Of a DNA stretch of 56,215 bases, positions 35,295 through 44,318 are shown piece by piece; positions within the stretch are counted from its first letter, which is position 1; each line of letters begins with the position of its first letter. Origin of the DNA: Sphingomonas sp. Root241 (lineage in GTDB: Bacteria > Pseudomonadota > Alphaproteobacteria > Sphingomonadales > Sphingomonadaceae); the NCBI RefSeq assembly GCF_001428865.1, contig NZ_LMIV01000004.1, positions 374,168-430,382 on the forward strand, read 5' to 3'. The notes below the pieces were generated by a model. That model ran no database searches, was not told the DNA's origin, and saw only the letters and a program-made list of their open reading frames with translations. The translations under genes and the position numbers were made by a program.

Positions 35295-37048
35295 ACGTGC
35301 AGGCTTGGCGCAAGGCAGGGATTTTGCTGGCGGGGGCGGCCATGCTGACGGCGGCCGCGCCGTTGCCCGGACCCGATGCGCAATTGCGGAAACTCTACAC
35401 CGAGGAATATGCATGGCGGCAGCGCCAGCAGGCGCCCAATGAGGACAGCCCGAAAGACCAGAAGCTCGGGCTGCCCGATGTCGGCCCCGCGGCGCAGGCC
35501 GAGCGACTGGCGCGCTGGACGGCGACGCTCGCCGCGTTGAGCAAGATCGACCCGGCGCGGCTCTCGGCCGCCGAGCGCGTCAATTACGCGGTCTTCAAGG
35601 GCCAGATCGAAGCTTTGCTCAACGAGCAGAAATACCGCGACTACGAAAAGCCGCTCAACGCGGATTCGAGCTTCTGGGGCGACTTGGCCGAATCCGCGCG
35701 AGGCGATTTCTTGCGCGAGGAGGATTATCGCCGCTACCTTGCGACGTTGCGCGACGTGCCTCGCTATTTCGACCAGCAGATCGCCAATATGCGCGCCGGC
35801 CTGAAGCGTGGCTTCACGCCGTCGCGGATCACGCTGCAGGGGCGCGATGCCGGCGTCGCCAAGGTCGCCGAGGCGAAGACGCCGGCGGACTCGCCCTTCT
35901 TCGCGCCTTTCGCCAAGTTTCCTGCGGGCATGCCGGCAGAGACGCAGGCGAAACTGCGCGCCGAGGGTGAGGCGGCGATCCGCGAGGCAGTGGTGCCGGC
36001 GTACGCCAAGCTGCTGCGCTTCCTCCGCGAGGAATATATCCCCGGCGCCCGCACCACCCTCGGGGCCTATGACCTTCCCGACGGGCGGGCCTATTACCAG
36101 TCCAAGGTCGCCGAATATACCACGCTCGATCAGACGCCCGAGCAGGTCCATGTGATCGGCCTCGCCGAAGTCGCCAAGATTCGCGCGCGGATGCACGACG
36201 TGATGCGGCAAGTTGGCTTCAAGGGCGACCTTGCCGCCTTCCTCAAGTTCCTGCGCACCGATCCGCAATTTTACGCCAAGACCCCGCAGGCGCTGCTCGA
36301 TCGCGGCGCGTGGATCGCCAAGACCTTCGACGGCAAGGCTTCCAAATACTTCGGCCGGCTACCGCGCAGCCGCTTCGCGATCATTCCGGTGCCCGACGAC
36401 ATTGCGCCTTTCTACACCGGCGGACGTGGCGGGCCGGGCGTTTACCTGATCAACACCTACAATCTGCCCGCACGCCCGCTTTACTCGCTGCCGGCGCTGA
36501 CCTTACACGAGAGCGCGCCGGGCCATGCCTTCCAGATGCCGCTCGCGGCGGAGAACAAGGACCTGCCCGCGTTCCGCCGCGACACCTATCTCTCGGTCTA
36601 TGGCGAGGGCTGGGCGCTCTATTGCGAGGCTCTGGGCGAGGAGATGGGGATGTACCAGACGCCGTACGAGGTGTTCGGCATGCTCTCCTACCAGATGTGG
36701 CGCGCCGCGCGGCTGGTGGTCGATACCGGCATCCATGCGCAGGGCTGGAGCCGCGAACGGGCGCAGCAATTCCTCCACGACAACACCGCGCTGGCCGATC
36801 ACGAGATCGAGACCGAAGTCGATCGCTACATCGCTTGGCCGGGTCAGGCGCTGAGCTATTACACGGGCGAGCTGGCGATCCTGAACGCGCGCGCCCGGGC
36901 CGAAAAGGCACTCGGCGCGAAGTTCAACCTCCGCGCTTTCCACGACGCGGTGCTCGCTTTGGGATCGGTGCCCATCCCCGAGATCGACCGCCGCGTCGAC
37001 CAGCTCATCGCCGAGGGCGGCAAGGGCCCCTATCCCGACGAGGAATGA
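35291..37048 (+). CDS. DUF885-family secreted metallopeptidase
   Basis: 585 residues with a signal peptide (AGILLAGAAMLTAAAP). The long alpha-helical body carries LTLHESAPGHAFQ at about 404-415, the HExxxGH zinc motif of the DUF885 family, and YGEGWALYCEALG downstream with the third ligand Glu. Family members are uncharacterised or act on peptides. TTG 35291 overlaps the preceding stop (TTGA), with GTG 35297 as an alternative. Placed between a reductase and a GH43 enzyme in the arabinosidase operon, it probably trims deglycosylated peptides in the periplasm. Confidence 0.8.
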   Translation: MNVQAWRKAGILLAGAAMLTAAAPLPGPDAQLRKLYTEEYAWRQRQQAPNEDSPKDQKLGLPDVGPAAQAERLARWTATLAALSKIDPARLSAAERVNYAVFKGQIEALLNEQKYRDYEKPLNADSSFWGDLAESARGDFLREEDYRRYLATLRDVPRYFDQQIANMRAGLKRGFTPSRITLQGRDAGVAKVAEAKTPADSPFFAPFAKFPAGMPAETQAKLRAEGEAAIREAVVPAYAKLLRFLREEYIPGARTTLGAYDLPDGRAYYQSKVAEYTTLDQTPEQVHVIGLAEVAKIRARMHDVMRQVGFKGDLAAFLKFLRTDPQFYAKTPQALLDRGAWIAKTFDGKASKYFGRLPRSRFAIIPVPDDIAPFYTGGRGGPGVYLINTYNLPARPLYSLPALTLHESAPGHAFQMPLAAENKDLPAFRRDTYLSVYGEGWALYCEALGEEMGMYQTPYEVFGMLSYQMWRAARLVVDTGIHAQGWSRERAQQFLHDNTALADHEIETEVDRYIAWPGQALSYYTGELAILNARARAEKALGAKFNLRAFHDAVLALGSVPIPEIDRRVDQLIAEGGKGPYPDEE

Positions 37049-37049
37049 C

Positions 37050-38594
37050 ATGACCCGACTGCCTGTCTTCGCCGCATTGCTGGCGATGCTGCCGTGCGCC
37101 GCCTGCGCCCAGACGGTGGTCTCGAAGGGCAATCCGATCCTCGCCGACGGCCGCTTCTACACGACGGACCCGGCGCCGCTGGTCGACGGGGACACGCTCT
37201 ATGTCCTCACCGGGCGCGACATCGCCGAGCCCGAGGTCAACGACTTCATCATGCCCGAGTGGCAACTGCTGTCGACGCGCGATCCGGCGTCGCGCAAATG
37301 GCAGCACATTCCCGGCTTCATCCGCCCCGAGAACGTCTTCGCCTGGGCCGAGCCGGCGCGGGCTTATGCCGGGCAGATCGTCAAGGGCGCGGACGGCCGC
37401 TTCTATTTCTACGCGCCGGTGCTCGAGAAGGACAGCGACGCGAAGGACCGGTTCGCGATCGGCGTGGCGGTGGCGGATCGCCCGACCGGGCCGTGGAAGG
37501 ATGCCCATCCGGCGGGGCCGATCATCTCGCAGAAGCTGCCCGTCGCGAACAATATCCAGAATATCGATCCGACCGTGCTGCTCGACGATGATGGCCGGGC
37601 CTACATTTATTGGGGCACGTTCGGTCAGCTGCGCGGGATGGAGCTCGAACGCGACATGATCACGCCCACGGGGCCGGAGACGCGGATCGAAGGGCTGACC
37701 GGCTTCTTCGAGGCGCCGTGGATCCTGAAGCGCAAAGGCGTGTATTACATGCTCTATGCCGGCAACAAGGCGGGCCCGGATAGCGACTGCACGCCGGCAG
37801 TATATTATGCCTGCCAGGCCTGGGGCACCGCGGCCTCGCCGCTGGGGCCGTGGACCTATCGCGGCGTCGCTTTGCGCCCGGTTTCCTCGACCACCTCGCA
37901 TGCCGGTGCCGTGGAATTCAAAGGCAAGTGGTACATGGCGTATCACACCGCCGACGCTATGGGCGGGGGCCATTTCCGCCGCAGCGTGGCGATCGACGAA
38001 ATGCAGTGGGACGACAGCGTCTCGCCCGCGGCGATCCGCCCGGTGGTGCCGACCCGTGCGCCGCAGTCTGCGCCCAAGCCGACGCGCAACATTGCCGGCT
38101 CGGCTTCGGCGGTGTCGTCGAACGTCGTGCCGGTGCAATATTGGATCGCCGCGCTCAACGACGCCAAGGTCCGCGCCAATCCGCTGCCGCCCGAGATGTG
38201 GGGGACGTGGACCGGCAACAATCCGAAACAGCCTTGGGTCGAATATCGCTGGAAGGAGCCGGTGACGATCGACGGGTCGCGTGTCTATTTCTTCGCCGAC
38301 CAGCCCGCCGGATCGGGGATCGGCGTGGCGCCGCCCGCGGCGTGGCACCTCGAATATTGGGACGGCGGGTGGAAGCCGGTGGCGGGAGCCGGCAGCTATG
38401 GCACCGCGGCCGGGGTGTTCCAGTCGGTCAGCTTTCCGAAAGTGACGACGCGCTGCCTGCGGGCGGTATTCGATGCGTCGGGCACCGGGGGCACCTTCGC
38501 GGGGGTCGGCGTGCAGGAATGGGAAGTGCTCGCGCCGCGGCCCCGCGTGCCGGCGGCGCCGGGCGTTGCCGCCTCTGGGTGCGGGAAGAACTAG
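37050..38594 (+). CDS. Secreted GH43-family glycosidase (alpha-L-arabinofuranosidase/beta-xylosidase)
   Basis: 514 residues. Signal peptide ending near AACAQ (possible lipobox is poor). Five-bladed propeller with catalytic Asp40 (TTDPAPLV), Asp173 (NIDPTVLLDDDGRAYIYWG) and Glu221 (FFEAPWILKRKGVYYMLY). A C-terminal beta-sandwich (about 350-500) looks like a carbohydrate-binding or discoidin-like module. GH43 includes exo-alpha-L-arabinofuranosidases that remove the terminal alpha-1,3-Araf of Hyp-Ara4 in extensin; this step must come before GH127 can act. It starts one base after the DUF885 stop. Specificity within GH43 is inferred from context only. Confidence 0.82.
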   Translation: MTRLPVFAALLAMLPCAACAQTVVSKGNPILADGRFYTTDPAPLVDGDTLYVLTGRDIAEPEVNDFIMPEWQLLSTRDPASRKWQHIPGFIRPENVFAWAEPARAYAGQIVKGADGRFYFYAPVLEKDSDAKDRFAIGVAVADRPTGPWKDAHPAGPIISQKLPVANNIQNIDPTVLLDDDGRAYIYWGTFGQLRGMELERDMITPTGPETRIEGLTGFFEAPWILKRKGVYYMLYAGNKAGPDSDCTPAVYYACQAWGTAASPLGPWTYRGVALRPVSSTTSHAGAVEFKGKWYMAYHTADAMGGGHFRRSVAIDEMQWDDSVSPAAIRPVVPTRAPQSAPKPTRNIAGSASAVSSNVVPVQYWIAALNDAKVRANPLPPEMWGTWTGNNPKQPWVEYRWKEPVTIDGSRVYFFADQPAGSGIGVAPPAAWHLEYWDGGWKPVAGAGSYGTAAGVFQSVSFPKVTTRCLRAVFDASGTGGTFAGVGVQEWEVLAPRPRVPAAPGVAASGCGKN

Positions 38595-38667
38595 ACGCCT
38601 GTCCACCTGCTGGTTGAGCGTGCGGCGGCGATGCGCGTTAAATGATTGATATTAAACAAGGAGAAGA

Positions 38668-38868
38668 ATGGAAGTTGACACTGGGTTGACACTGCCTCGC
38701 TTGATGCGCCCGCTGCGCGACATCGAAGCGACCGCACGCGCGCCGTGTGAATCTCCTGGTCCTGGTATGGATCCGCCCGACAATGTCAAAGAGCCGGTTG
38801 CGAGACCGCCCACCCCTCAGGCGGAGAGCTCGACAACCCTTGATAAAATACCGTCATCCCGGCCTTGA
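38668..38868 (+). CDS. Doubtful small ORF with a good RBS
   Basis: 66 codons from ATG 38668 after AAGGAGAAG, in the AT-richer gap following the GH43 gene. The protein (MEVDTGLTLPRLMRPLRDIE and on) matches nothing I know, and its 3' end runs into a repeat element. Its first codons cover two direct copies of GTTGACACT (38674-38682, 38685-38693). Probably not a gene. Confidence 0.15.
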   Translation: MEVDTGLTLPRLMRPLRDIEATARAPCESPGPGMDPPDNVKEPVARPPTPQAESSTTLDKIPSSRP

Positions 38869-38930
38869 GCCGGGATCCCGCTTCTTCGTCCGAAAGGCAG
38901 CGGGACCCCGGCTCGAGGCCGGAGTGACGA
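38851..38930. repeat. REP-like inverted repeat
   Basis: CGTCATCCCGGCCTTGAGCCGGGATCCCGCTTC is followed by an imperfect inverted counterpart (GCAGCGGGACCCCGGCTCGAGGCCGGAGTGACG), giving a long hairpin. Dispersed repeats with very similar wording are common in sphingomonad intergenic regions. It separates two convergent transcription units and may help end them. Confidence 0.65.
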
Positions 38931-38988
38931 GGAGTGAGGCAAGCAGACGAAATCCTACATTTCAAGATTGAAACCGCGCCGCGCAGGT

Positions 38989-39864
38989 TCAGCAGATCTC
39001 GGCGGTGCTTTTCGGGATCGGCCCTGGCGGCACGCGCGCGGGATGCTTGTAGAAGGGATCGCCCGGCAGGCGATGCCGGTCGCCATAAACCGCGCGCAGC
39101 ACCGCGGCGAGCGCCGGGTCGTGCCGGCGCAGATCCGTGTCGGACAGGATGCGCACGCCGTCCACCACGGCTAGCTTGTTCGAATTGAACCAGAATTGCG
39201 TGCCCTCGGCCCAATATTCCTGGACCGTGGTCGCGCCATATTCGCCGGTCCACAGGCCCTTGTCCTTCGCCACGGCATAGGCCTTTTCGACCTGCCTATA
39301 GAGCCTGGGATCCACCGCCTCGACCGCGTAGAGGATCGCGTGCGAGAATTCGTGGACGAGGATCGTCTCGCCATAATATTTGGTGCCGGGGATCGCGAGG
39401 AGGTTCTCGGTTGCGGCGCTGGTCAGCAGCCCACCCATGCCGCGCGCGCGGCGGCCCCAATATTCGCGGTCGGTCAGCCGGCCGATCCGCACGTCATAGA
39501 GTTTGCGCTCGCAGCGCGTGAGCCGCGGATCGTCGATCGCCGGCTTCTTCCAGTCGCGCTGCTCGGGGACGTCGGTGGCGCGTTCGTCGACTCCCATCAC
39601 CATCACGCGCTGCCCGGCGCGGACAAGTTCGCGGGCGAGATCGGGACGGTGCGCGAGCATGGCCACCATCATTCGCCGCGCCACCCGCAGCGCTTCGTCG
39701 GGCACTGCCTGCGACGACGACACCGGGATGCCGTCCGCGTCGACCGATTTGACGTAGAAGGAGTCTAGCCCGAGCGCCGCCGGCGGCGGGCCGACCGGCG
39801 CGGGCTTGCCGGCGCATGCGCCGAGCGTGGCGGCGGCGATCAGCAGCGGAAAGGCACGCCTCAT
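38989..39864 (-). CDS. Lipoprotein with zincin (HExxH) metallopeptidase motif
   Basis: 291 residues. Signal peptide with lipobox LGAC (Cys17), so anchored to a membrane on the periplasmic side. ETILVHEFSHAILYAVEA has the zinc motif H171-E172-H175, and VQEYWAEGTQFWFNS (Glu216/Glu220) probably gives the third ligand, as in gluzincins. Family not recognised. ATG 39864 overlaps the M24 peptidase stop (ATGA), making it the last gene of the D-hydroxyproline dehydrogenase operon. Likely another peptidase for Hyp-rich peptides. Confidence 0.68.
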   Translation of the reverse strand: MRRAFPLLIAAATLGACAGKPAPVGPPPAALGLDSFYVKSVDADGIPVSSSQAVPDEALRVARRMMVAMLAHRPDLARELVRAGQRVMVMGVDERATDVPEQRDWKKPAIDDPRLTRCERKLYDVRIGRLTDREYWGRRARGMGGLLTSAATENLLAIPGTKYYGETILVHEFSHAILYAVEAVDPRLYRQVEKAYAVAKDKGLWTGEYGATTVQEYWAEGTQFWFNSNKLAVVDGVRILSDTDLRRHDPALAAVLRAVYGDRHRLPGDPFYKHPARVPPGPIPKSTAEIC

Positions 39865-41039
39865 GCGAAGGGTCGGTCGATCGAATGCTGCGGCTCGGTG
39901 AACCAGGCGGCGCCGGTCTCGGTCACGTACATATGGTCCTCCAGCCGGATGCCGAAGCGCTCCGGTACGACGATCATCGGCTCGTTCGAGAAGCACATGC
40001 CCGGCGTCAGCGGCGTCCGATCGCCGCGGACGAGATAGGCCGGCTCGTGGATCGCCAGCCCGATGCCGTGCCCGGTGCGGTGCGGCAGGCCGGGCAGGCG
40101 ATAATCGGGGCCGAGCCCGGCGCGTTCGAGCACGCGGCGCGCGGCGGCATCGACACTCTCGCACGGCGCGCCCGGTTCGACTGCGTCGAACGCGGCGGCC
40201 TGTGCCTCCTTCTCCAGCGTCCAGAGAGCGCGGATCTCGTCATCGACTGCGCCAAACGCATAAGTGCGGGTGATGTCCGAATGATAGCCATCGACCGTGC
40301 AGCCGGTATCGATCAGCACCAATTGGCCTTCCTCGAGCTGCTGGTCACCCGGCAGCCCGTGCGGATAGGCGGTGGCGGTCCCGAACTGCACCGCGCAGAA
40401 GGTGGAGCCGGCAGCGCCGAGCGCACGGTGGGCATCGTCGATGAAGCGCTTGATCGTGCTGGCGCCGATGCCGGGTTCGAGGATGCGCGCGGCGCGGCGA
40501 TGGACCTCGAGCGTCATCGCCTTGGCCTGATGCATCAGTGCGAGCTCGGTCGCGGATTTGACCATGCGCAGACCGTCGATCACCAAAGCGCCGGAGACCG
40601 GCCGGAACGATGCGCGCAGCGGCTCGGACCAATGGAACGGGAGCAGGGGATCGAGCGCGAGCACCGCGTTCGGCGCAAGGCTGTCGGCGATCAGCGCCAA
40701 CGGGCTCTCATCCTCCTCCCACAGCAGCAATTCGGCGTCGATCGCCAGCTCGGCCTCCAGCGATCCGCGCTCGAAGGCGGGGCAGAGGATCCAGGGCTTG
40801 CCGCTGGCCGGCAGCAGCATCGCCACCAACCGCTCGGTCGGCGACCAGCCGATCCCGGTAAAGTAGCGCAGGCTCGGCCCGGCATTGACCAGCAATGCGT
40901 CGGCGCCGATCGCCGCAAGTCGCGCGCGGGCGCGCTCCAGTCGCGTGTCGCGCTCGTCTTTGCCGATGGGCGGGGCAGGGGAAGGCCATTGCTCCAGCGC
41001 GGCGAGTTCTGCCGCGATGGTCGAGCCGCCGATGGTCAT
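39861..41039 (-). CDS. M24-family Xaa-Pro aminopeptidase/dipeptidase
   Basis: 392 residues without a signal peptide, so cytosolic. A creatinase-like N-terminal domain (about 25-160) precedes the pita-bread domain with the dinuclear metal ligands Asp244 (VLIDTGCTVD), Asp255 (YHSDITRTY), His324 (HRTGHGIGLAIHE), Glu353 (FSNEPMIV) and Glu367 (RLEDHMYVTE). These enzymes cleave the bond before or after proline (Xaa-Pro), and related prolidases also accept Xaa-Hyp, so it could free Hyp from imported peptides. ATGA overlaps on both sides bind it to the dehydrogenase and the zincin lipoprotein. Confidence 0.86.
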   Translation of the reverse strand: MTIGGSTIAAELAALEQWPSPAPPIGKDERDTRLERARARLAAIGADALLVNAGPSLRYFTGIGWSPTERLVAMLLPASGKPWILCPAFERGSLEAELAIDAELLLWEEDESPLALIADSLAPNAVLALDPLLPFHWSEPLRASFRPVSGALVIDGLRMVKSATELALMHQAKAMTLEVHRRAARILEPGIGASTIKRFIDDAHRALGAAGSTFCAVQFGTATAYPHGLPGDQQLEEGQLVLIDTGCTVDGYHSDITRTYAFGAVDDEIRALWTLEKEAQAAAFDAVEPGAPCESVDAAARRVLERAGLGPDYRLPGLPHRTGHGIGLAIHEPAYLVRGDRTPLTPGMCFSNEPMIVVPERFGIRLEDHMYVTETGAAWFTEPQHSIDRPFA

Positions 41040-42265
41040 GCGCGTCCTCCTTTGCCGTCGAAACGTTCGAGGTCGAACGGCGTCAGATCGATATGGGGAT
41101 TGGTTTCGTTGGCCAGCGCCGCTACCAATTCGGCGGTGATCGGCGCGAGCGTCAGGCCCAGATGCTGGTGCCCGAAGGCATAGAGCAGATTGGTCGCGCG
41201 GCGCGACCGGCCGATCGCCGGCAGATAATCGGGCAGGGTAGGGCGGGCGCCCATCCAGCGCGTGAACGGCGGATGCATCGGCAGGCCGAGCTCGGCGACA
41301 TGGCGTTCGAGCCGCTCCCATTTGCGCGGATCGGGCGGGGCATCGGGACGCGCGAGTTCGACGAAGCTCGCCGCCTGCACGGTATCGGCATAGCGGGTGA
41401 CGATCATCGAGCGATCCTCGAACACGATCGGTGGAAGGTCGGCCGGCCAGTGATCCGCGGCGGCGCGTATATGGTAGCCGCGTTCGGCGATGATCGGGGC
41501 ATTGTGGCCGGCATGCTCGACCAGTGGCTTGCTGCCGACGCCCGCGGCGACGAGCACGAGATCGGCATCATGGCCGGGTATCCGGGCACGGCCGTGTTCG
41601 ACGGTCAGCGTGCCGGACTCGCGCAGGATCTGCCCGCCGTGGCGGACCACGTCGTGTTCCAGTGCGTCCGCGAGCTTCCCGAGATCGGCGATCTGGCCGG
41701 TGCCTTCGAAGCGTAGGGCGCCTGCGATCGGCGCGCGCGTCACCGCTCGTATCCGCGCGAGATCTTCGGGCTTGGCGTCGCCGATGCGGGCGGTGCCGAT
41801 ATCGGCGGCGCGCCACGCCGTCTTGCCGGCTTCCGCCTTCGCCGAATCTGCCCAGGCGACGAAATGGCCGTCGGTCTTCACCAGCTCCGGCGCCCAAGGC
41901 GCGCGCTGCCATGAAGGGAGCGCCTCGGCGAGCAGGCTGCGCAGGGCATCGCTGCCCGCGCGGAAACGGTCGGGTCGCGTGGCGGTGAGGAAGCGCAAGG
42001 CGAAGGGAAGCCAGTCGCCGATCGCGCGCACCGGCATGTCCAGCGCCCCACCGGCGGCGAAGCGCCGGCCCCAGGCCGAACGCAGGCTCGCGATCGAGGC
42101 GAGCGGCGCCACCTGTTCGGTCGCGATGTGCCCGGCATTGCCCCAGGACGCCGCGTCGCGAGTCTCCGATGTCTCCAGCACGGTGACTCGATGTCCGGCG
42201 CAGAGCAGCGCGGACGCGCAACTCAACCCTATCACCCCGCCGCCAACGATCGTAACCTGCTTCAC
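41036..42265 (-). CDS. FAD-dependent D-hydroxyproline dehydrogenase (DAO family)
   Basis: 409 residues. N-terminal dinucleotide motif VTIVGGGVIGLS and a second FAD element (VLVAAGVGS at about 245), ending with FGHQHLGLTLAPITAEL. This is the D-amino-acid dehydrogenase/DadA-like oxidoreductase fold. In hydroxyproline breakdown it oxidises cis-4-hydroxy-D-proline, made by the epimerase, to Delta1-pyrroline-4-hydroxy-2-carboxylate. GTG 42265 is used because GAGGAG lies 5 bases upstream. First gene of its operon, divergent from lhpC across operator C. Other D-amino acids remain possible substrates, but the context is strong. Confidence 0.85.
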   Translation of the reverse strand: MKQVTIVGGGVIGLSCASALLCAGHRVTVLETSETRDAASWGNAGHIATEQVAPLASIASLRSAWGRRFAAGGALDMPVRAIGDWLPFALRFLTATRPDRFRAGSDALRSLLAEALPSWQRAPWAPELVKTDGHFVAWADSAKAEAGKTAWRAADIGTARIGDAKPEDLARIRAVTRAPIAGALRFEGTGQIADLGKLADALEHDVVRHGGQILRESGTLTVEHGRARIPGHDADLVLVAAGVGSKPLVEHAGHNAPIIAERGYHIRAAADHWPADLPPIVFEDRSMIVTRYADTVQAASFVELARPDAPPDPRKWERLERHVAELGLPMHPPFTRWMGARPTLPDYLPAIGRSRRATNLLYAFGHQHLGLTLAPITAELVAALANETNPHIDLTPFDLERFDGKGGRA

Positions 42266-42297
42266 CGCCACTCCTCTATTGCAACGCAAAAATCCGT

Positions 42298-42311
42298 ATC
42301 GTATACGTTAT
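42298..42311. promoter_or_regulatory. Candidate GntR operator C (D-Hyp dehydrogenase / lhpC divergent promoter)
   Basis: ATCGTATACGTTAT in the 70-base gap between the divergent start codons 42265 and 42336. The extended GTATCGTATACGTTAT is close to palindromic around GTATAC. One bound protein would cover both promoters. Confidence 0.65.
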
Positions 42312-42335
42312 TCGACTTCAAGAACGGGGTATCAA

Positions 42336-43250
42336 ATGACGATCGGTTGGAAGGGCGTTTTTCCTGCAGTGACGACTCAGCTGAGGGAGGATCTGTCGAT
42401 CGACCTGGCCGATACCCAGCGCGTAGTGGACGATTTGATCCGTGACGGCATTACCGGCGTGATCGCGCTGGGGACGGTGGGCGAGAACAACTCGCTGGAT
42501 TTCGAAGAGAAAGTCAGCGTGCTCTCCGCGATCGTCGAAGTGGTTGATGGCCGGGTTCCGGTGATCACCGGCGTTTCGGAATATGATACGCGGCGCGCGG
42601 TTCGTTATGCCCAGGCCGCGGAAAAGGCCGGCGCCGATGGCCTGATGGTGCTGCCGCCGATGGTCTATGTGCCGAAGCCGCATGAGATGGTCGCCCATTT
42701 CAGGGGAGTGGCCGAGAAGACCGGGCTCCCGATCATGCTCTACAATAATCCGCCTGCCTATCGCAGCGTGATCGACAACGAAGTGCTGGAAGCGCTGCGC
42801 CCGGTGAAGAACATCGTCGCGGTCAAGGAATCGGCGCCGGACACGCGCCGCTTCACCGATTTCCGCAATGCATTCGGCGAGCGCTACGTGCTGTTCGCGG
42901 GGCTCGACGATGTCGCGCTCGAAGGCCTGTTCCTCGGCGCGCAGGGTTGGGTCTCGGGCCTCACCAATGCGTTTCCCAAGGAATCGGTCGAGCTGGTCGC
43001 GGCGTTCGAGCGCGGCGACTACGCCAAGGCGCTCGAAATCTATCGCTGGTTCATGCCGTTGCTCCATCTCGATGCCGAGCATGACCTCGTCCAGTCGATC
43101 AAGCTCGCCGAGCAGGTGATGGGCCGCGGTTCCGAGCGGGTGCTGCCGCCGCGCTATCCGCTCGAAGGCGCCCGCCGCGCCGAGGTGATCGCCATGGTCG
43201 AGAAGGCAGCGGCGACGCGGCCTTCGCTGAGCGTCGCGCAGGCGGCCTGA
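42336..43250 (+). CDS. lhpC: 1-pyrroline-4-hydroxy-2-carboxylate deaminase (DapA family)
   Basis: 304 residues, DHDPS/NAL fold. Tyr136 (IMLYNNPPAYR) and Schiff-base Lys164 (VAVKESAPDTRR) are present, and ALGTVGENNSLDFEEK replaces the classical DHDPS loop. LhpC-type enzymes deaminate Delta1-pyrroline-4-hydroxy-2-carboxylate to alpha-ketoglutarate semialdehyde. It lies directly before the hydroxyproline epimerase gene and opposite the D-Hyp dehydrogenase, which supports this function over dihydrodipicolinate synthesis. ATG 42336 lies 24 bases after operator C. Confidence 0.88.
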   Translation: MTIGWKGVFPAVTTQLREDLSIDLADTQRVVDDLIRDGITGVIALGTVGENNSLDFEEKVSVLSAIVEVVDGRVPVITGVSEYDTRRAVRYAQAAEKAGADGLMVLPPMVYVPKPHEMVAHFRGVAEKTGLPIMLYNNPPAYRSVIDNEVLEALRPVKNIVAVKESAPDTRRFTDFRNAFGERYVLFAGLDDVALEGLFLGAQGWVSGLTNAFPKESVELVAAFERGDYAKALEIYRWFMPLLHLDAEHDLVQSIKLAEQVMGRGSERVLPPRYPLEGARRAEVIAMVEKAAATRPSLSVAQAA

Positions 43251-43258
43251 CGCACAAG

Positions 43259-44257
43259 ATGCGGCATACTTTCTTCTGCATCGACGGCCATACGGCGGGC
43301 AATCCGGTTCGGCTGGTGGCCGGCGGTGCGCCGTTGCTCAAGGGCGCGTCGATGTCGGAAAGGCGGCAGGACTTCCTCGCGCGCTTCGACTGGATCCGCA
43401 CCGGCCTGTGCTTCGAGCCGCGCGGGCACGACATGATGTCGGGTGGGTTCCTCTACCCGCCGACCCGGCCCGACGCCGATATCGGCATATTGTTCATCGA
43501 GACCTCGGGCTGCCTGCCGATGTGCGGGCACGGCACGATCGGGATGGTCACGTTCGGGCTCGAGCACGGGCTGATCCAGCCCGCCGAGCCCGGCAAGCTG
43601 CGGATCGAAGTGCCCGCGGGGGTGATCGACATCGCCTACACGCAGGAAGGCGACAAGGTCACTGCGGTGCGGATCACCAATGTGCCCGCTTATGTCGCGG
43701 CGCGAGGCATCCAGGTCGATGTCGAAGGCATCGGCCCACTTTCGATCGACGTTGCCTATGGCGGCAATTATTACGCGATCATCGAGCCGCAGGGCGGCTA
43801 TGCGGGCCTCGACGATCTCGGCGCGTCGCGGCTGATCGACCTCAGCCTGCGTATTCGCGAAGCGGTGCGTGAGAAGTTCGAGCCGGTGCATCCGCTCGAC
43901 TCCACGATCCGCGGAGTCAGCCACATCCTGTGGGCGGACAAGCCCCGCGGGGACGGCGCCGACGGGCGCAACGCGGTATTCTATGGCGACAAGGCGATCG
44001 ATCGCAGTCCGTGCGGCACCGGGACCTCGGCGCGGCTCGCGCATCTGGCGGCGGCGGGAAAGCTCGCGGTCGGCGATCGCTTCGTCCACGAGAGCTATAT
44101 CGGCAGCCGCTTCATCGGCCGCGTCGAGGCGGAAACACGCCTCGGCGATCAGCCTGCAATCATTCCGTCAGTGGAAGGGTCGGCAATCGCAACGGGTTTC
44201 AACACGATCTGGATTGATCGTGCTGATCCTTTCTGGGAAGGGTTCCAGGTCAAGTAA
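43259..44257 (+). CDS. lhpA: 4-hydroxyproline 2-epimerase (proline racemase family)
   Basis: 332 residues. Both catalytic Cys of the proline racemase family are present: Cys89 in LPMCGHGTIG and Cys252 in DRSPCGTGTSARLA. HTAGNPVRLV near the N-terminus is also typical. The two-Cys form with this length fits trans-4-hydroxy-L-proline epimerase, which makes cis-4-hydroxy-D-proline for the dehydrogenase. It follows lhpC after 8 bases. Cytosolic. Confidence 0.9.
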   Translation: MRHTFFCIDGHTAGNPVRLVAGGAPLLKGASMSERRQDFLARFDWIRTGLCFEPRGHDMMSGGFLYPPTRPDADIGILFIETSGCLPMCGHGTIGMVTFGLEHGLIQPAEPGKLRIEVPAGVIDIAYTQEGDKVTAVRITNVPAYVAARGIQVDVEGIGPLSIDVAYGGNYYAIIEPQGGYAGLDDLGASRLIDLSLRIREAVREKFEPVHPLDSTIRGVSHILWADKPRGDGADGRNAVFYGDKAIDRSPCGTGTSARLAHLAAAGKLAVGDRFVHESYIGSRFIGRVEAETRLGDQPAIIPSVEGSAIATGFNTIWIDRADPFWEGFQVK

Positions 44258-44318
44258 TGCTTCAGAATCCGCGCCGTTCATCCGAACACAGGCGCTCCCA
44301 CTGCAAGGAGAGACGGTC

